Assembly (NCBI GenBank): GCA_910578365.1
Contig: CAJTRC010000062.1
Location: 1 to 14,962 of the forward strand
Reading direction: 5' to 3'
DNA length: 14,962 bases
From: an uncultured Muribaculaceae bacterium
GTDB taxonomy: Bacteria > Bacteroidota > Bacteroidia > Bacteroidales > Muribaculaceae
Every line of letters starts with the position of its first letter. Within the stretch, counting starts at the first letter, position 1. The translations under genes and the position numbers were made by a program. Below the pieces are notes generated by a model. That model was not told the origin of the DNA. It did not search any database and saw only the letters and a list, made by a program, of their open reading frames with translations. Below are positions 12,735 to 14,962 of this stretch, piece after piece.

Positions 12735-13051
12735 GCGACGAAACTAAAGAAATATTGCAAGTTCCCACCGAAGCGGAGTTAACTGCGTCGGGGCCTGTTG
12801 CGCAGAGCTCGGAGGAAGCGGACAAAATGCTTGCCGAGGATAAGACTAAAAGCAAAAAATCCAAAGCCAAGCACGCAAAGGGCAAGGAAGCCACGGGCGC
12901 ACTCCATGCAATCGGACTGGCCGCCTGTCAGCGCCACGGGCTTAAATGCGTGTGGGTGACAGAGGACGGGCAGTGCTTCGACCAGGAGAGCAACGCACGC
13001 GCCCACGCCAAGAATCTGGGGGGGGCCGCCCCTCTTAAAGTGGAGGCGTGA
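12731..13051 (+). CDS. Small phage protein of unknown function
   Basis: 106 residues from the ATG at 12731, which overlaps the preceding stop (ATGA). A longer frame begins at 12632 inside the previous gene and is unlikely. The first half is acidic then Lys/Ala-rich (EDKTKSKKSKAKHAKGK), the second a small mixed fold (GLKCVWVTEDGQCFDQES, then ARAHAKNLGG). Similar small proteins with the layout V-DGQ-F-N-A--HA--L are common before tail genes in Bacteroidales phages. No function is known to me. It runs into the sheath gene with a one-base overlap. Confidence 0.65.
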   Translation: MSDETKEILQVPTEAELTASGPVAQSSEEADKMLAEDKTKSKKSKAKHAKGKEATGALHAIGLAACQRHGLKCVWVTEDGQCFDQESNARAHAKNLGGAAPLKVEA

Positions 13052-14229
13052 TGGGAACGAGTCTGACGATACAGAGAGAGAACGGGAACGTCCCGAAGAC
13101 GTTGCCGGGCGAGGACCATATAACGGGCCTTGTGTTCTACATGGCAGCGGGCGACATTCCCGACGCATTCAGGACCGAGCGTGTGCAGGCGCTCAGCACG
13201 ATAGACGTAGCCGAGGCCGCCGGCATTACTGCGGACGCGGCGAGCTGGGCGGTGAAAGTGCTTCACTACCACCTGAGCGAGCTCTACAGGCTGAATCCGG
13301 CCGTAAGCCTCTATGTGGGAATTTTCGAGAAGCCTCAGGGTGCGCAGACATTCGCCGAGCTTAAGACTGTGCAGAACTATGCGGCGGGCCGCATTCGCCA
13401 GATTGGCGTGTGGTGTGGCGACACACCGCTGAGCGCCGAGGCGCTGACGACCTTACAGGGGATTGGCGACGCCCTGGCCGATGAAGAGGCCGAGCTGTCG
13501 ATTGTGTACGCTCCGAAAGTGTCGAGCGTGAAGCAGCAGGCGGTGAACCTTGCCGGTGCTAACCAAAGCCGCGTGAGTGTGGTAATCGGTCAGACCGGAA
13601 GCGGAACGGGCGCGGAGCTGTACAAGGATAAAGGAAACGCAGCCAAGGCGAGTGTCAGCGGCCTGGGCGTGGTGCTGGGTCTGCTAAGCCGGGCGAAAGT
13701 GCATCAGTGCATAGCGTGGATCAAGGAATTTCCGACGGGCGTGAGCCTGCCGGCATTCGGCGACGGCACTTTGGTGCGCGATGTCGACAAGGCATTGATT
13801 GAAACGCTGGACACGACGGGGCGCTATCTGTTTTTCGTGACGCATACGGGGCAGGCCGGTAGCTATATGAACGACAGCCATACGATGGACTCGGGCATAA
13901 GCGACTACGCGACAATCGAGAGCGTGCGCACGATGGACAAGGCTGTGCGCGGCATACGCACGTATGTGAAGCCGGAACTCGGCGGCAACGTGTATGTGGA
14001 CCCGACTACGGGGCAGCTTGCGAGCTACACCGTGGCTCACCTTGAAACAGTGGCCAACCAGGCGCTGGAGGCGATGGAGCGCGACGGGGAACTTAGCGGC
14101 TACAAGGTAGAGGTCGACCCGGCGCAGGACGTGGCGAGCACGGGGCTTGTGGAATTTGTGATTAAAAACGTGGCGGTGCCTGTGATGCGCCATGTGAGAA
14201 TTAAAATAGGGTTTGCAAAATCCGTATGA
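13051..14229 (+). CDS. Contractile tail sheath protein (DUF2586 family)
   Basis: 392 residues. GGAGG at 13042-13046 is four bases before the ATG at 13051; a GTG one codon earlier is too close. The family pattern is recognised in SLYVGIFEKPQ, VGFATHTGQAG-like FVTHTGQAGSYMNDSHTM, and DYATIESVRTMDKAVRGIR followed by KPELGGNVYVDPTTGQLA, typical of the DUF2586 sheath family in Mu-like phages. Sheath subunits wrap the tube and contract on infection, so the phage is a myovirus. The tube protein follows, as in other contractile-tailed phages. The C-terminal part carries a strand-rich domain (NVAVPVMRHVRIKIGF) expected at the sheath inner face. It has full length for the family. Confidence 0.85.
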   Translation: MGTSLTIQRENGNVPKTLPGEDHITGLVFYMAAGDIPDAFRTERVQALSTIDVAEAAGITADAASWAVKVLHYHLSELYRLNPAVSLYVGIFEKPQGAQTFAELKTVQNYAAGRIRQIGVWCGDTPLSAEALTTLQGIGDALADEEAELSIVYAPKVSSVKQQAVNLAGANQSRVSVVIGQTGSGTGAELYKDKGNAAKASVSGLGVVLGLLSRAKVHQCIAWIKEFPTGVSLPAFGDGTLVRDVDKALIETLDTTGRYLFFVTHTGQAGSYMNDSHTMDSGISDYATIESVRTMDKAVRGIRTYVKPELGGNVYVDPTTGQLASYTVAHLETVANQALEAMERDGELSGYKVEVDPAQDVASTGLVEFVIKNVAVPVMRHVRIKIGFAKSV

Positions 14230-14252
14230 ACTAACCCCAAAGAGCCAAAGCA

Positions 14253-14699
14253 ATGAATGTAAGTATTAAAAACGGTGTGCCTCTGGTCAACGGTATGCTG
14301 GTGGCGTGGGCGGACATAGTGGTGCTTGTCGGTGGTGTGCCTATAACGGGCATTACCGGGATAGAGTACACCGACGACCAGGAGATAGTGAACAAGTACG
14401 GGGCCGGGCGTTACCCTGTGGGCCGTGCGAAAGGGCGCATCACTCCGTCGGCTAAAATGACGCTATACCATGAGGAAGTTGTGGCGCTGCAATCGCAGAG
14501 CGTGAACGGACGCCTGCAAGACTTGCCGGTGATCGAAGTTCAGGTGAGCTATTTGCCGGAGAGCGGCATTGTGGTGACTGACAAGATCCGCAACTGCCAT
14601 ATACCGACGAACGCGCGCAAATGGAAGGAGGGCGACACGGGTCAGGAGGTTGAGCTTCCGCTGGTTCCCTCACATATCGAATGGGGCACGACTGCGTAA
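14253..14699 (+). CDS. Tail tube protein
   Basis: 148 residues, right after the sheath. It is beta-rich with the tube pattern: WADIVVLVGGVPITGITGIE, then YGAGRYPVGRAKGRI, then KMTLYHEEVVALQ and a late strand EVQVSYLPE. This agrees with tail tube proteins of Mu-like Bacteroidales phages (hexameric rings through which DNA moves). The gene starts 23 bases after the sheath stop, without an obvious promoter, so it is in the same unit. A hairpin follows it (14726-14753), which could lower read-through to later tail genes. Confidence 0.8.
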   Translation: MNVSIKNGVPLVNGMLVAWADIVVLVGGVPITGITGIEYTDDQEIVNKYGAGRYPVGRAKGRITPSAKMTLYHEEVVALQSQSVNGRLQDLPVIEVQVSYLPESGIVVTDKIRNCHIPTNARKWKEGDTGQEVELPLVPSHIEWGTTA

Positions 14700-14725
14700 A
14701 GCGCGCCCCGGAAACAAAAGGAAAG

Positions 14726-14753
14726 GGCCGTTAAGGTTTCGCCCTTGACGGCC
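14726..14753 (+). terminator. Hairpin after the tail tube gene
   Basis: GGCCGTTAAGG pairs with CCTTGACGGCC over 11 bases (one T-G) around a six-base loop. The downstream side (ACTTTAAAAATCG) has only a short T-run, so it is a weak terminator or an mRNA-stability hairpin that lets the abundant tube message differ from the later genes. Confidence 0.5.
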
Positions 14754-14798
14754 ACTTTAAAAATCGCTTAAAAATCATTTAACACCCAATTTAAAGAT

Positions 14799-14962
14799 AT
14801 GAAAACATCAAACGAGACCCCCAGAGTTATTAACGGCGCCCTGACTGAGTCGCAGGTTGCGGCATTCAAGGAGAAGCACCGCAAGAGCTTCGCAGTAGAG
14901 GTGCGGGACGGCGACGAGGTGCATGTGGGCTATTTCAAGCGCCCGACATTTGAAACGATCAA
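14799..14962 (+). CDS. Partial gene, likely tail assembly protein
   Basis: The first 54 codons of a gene cut off by the window end. The start ATG at 14799 follows an AT-rich stretch. The protein begins with SNETPRVINGALTESQVAAF, then a basic helix (KEKHRKSFAVEVRDGDEVHV) and GYFKRPTFETI. It has the look of the small tail-assembly chaperone that follows the tube gene in contractile-tailed phages, but only the start is seen. Position after sheath and tube is the main evidence. Confidence 0.5.
   Translation, partial: MKTSNETPRVINGALTESQVAAFKEKHRKSFAVEVRDGDEVHVGYFKRPTFETI

Noticed and set aside
13684..14253. Long minus-strand frame opposite the sheath gene
   Set aside because: His/Arg-rich antisense shadow of a well-supported DUF2586 gene.
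1..14962. Diversity-generating retroelement, as in some Bacteroides Mu-like phages, or a CRISPR array
   Set aside because: No reverse transcriptase motif, template/variable repeat pair or regularly spaced repeats are visible in this window.

Overview
This window is most of a Mu-like (transposable, contractile-tailed) prophage from a Bacteroidota host, probably a GC-richer Bacteroidales. The host assignment rests on promoters of the Bacteroidota type (TTTG, 19-20 bases, TAnnTTTG) at 7372-7402 (+) and 5594-5625 (-), and on protein families typical of Bacteroidales Mu-like phages. The ends of the prophage are not visible.

Region by region. (1) 153-5851, + strand, early/transposition block: a DDE transposase (MuA-like), a MuB-like ATPase, two small unknown genes, a RecA-like P-loop ATPase, a GemA/Gp16-like protein, two small unknown genes, a DUF3164 protein and a small basic protein. 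Most genes overlap or abut by a few bases, so this looks like one operon. The block ends at a two-way terminator (5886-5914). (2) 5925-8820, - strand, a damaged head/neck block: a tail-terminator-like protein, a Mu gpG-like virion morphogenesis protein, and the C-terminal part of a MuF-type head protein that carries a toxin-like domain. Its N-terminus has been replaced in frame by an IS66-type TnpA fragment. A + strand membrane-protein gene with its own promoter, followed by a candidate small RNA, sits antisense inside this block. Terminase and portal genes, expected upstream of MuF, are absent from the window. (3) 8821-9166, about 345 bases without a protein gene: IS promoter and inverted repeat, an initiator-type tRNA, a folded RNA element and a strong terminator with a C-rich loop. 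(4) 9167-14962, + strand, structural/lysis block: protease-scaffold (interrupted by a +1 frameshift), major capsid protein, amidase endolysin, two overlapping membrane proteins, a small unknown gene, DUF2586 tail sheath, tail tube, and the start of a further tail gene.

Together the genes describe replicative transposition (MuA/MuB), then head maturation, lysis and a contractile tail. The IS-linked loss of packaging genes, an amber codon and a frameshifted protease suggest that this copy is decaying or needs a helper. The less expected content is non-coding and cargo DNA: a candidate small RNA gene beside the toxin module, a minus-strand promoter within the early block, a divergent phage-borne initiator tRNA, and a membrane-protein gene that could be expressed in the lysogen.
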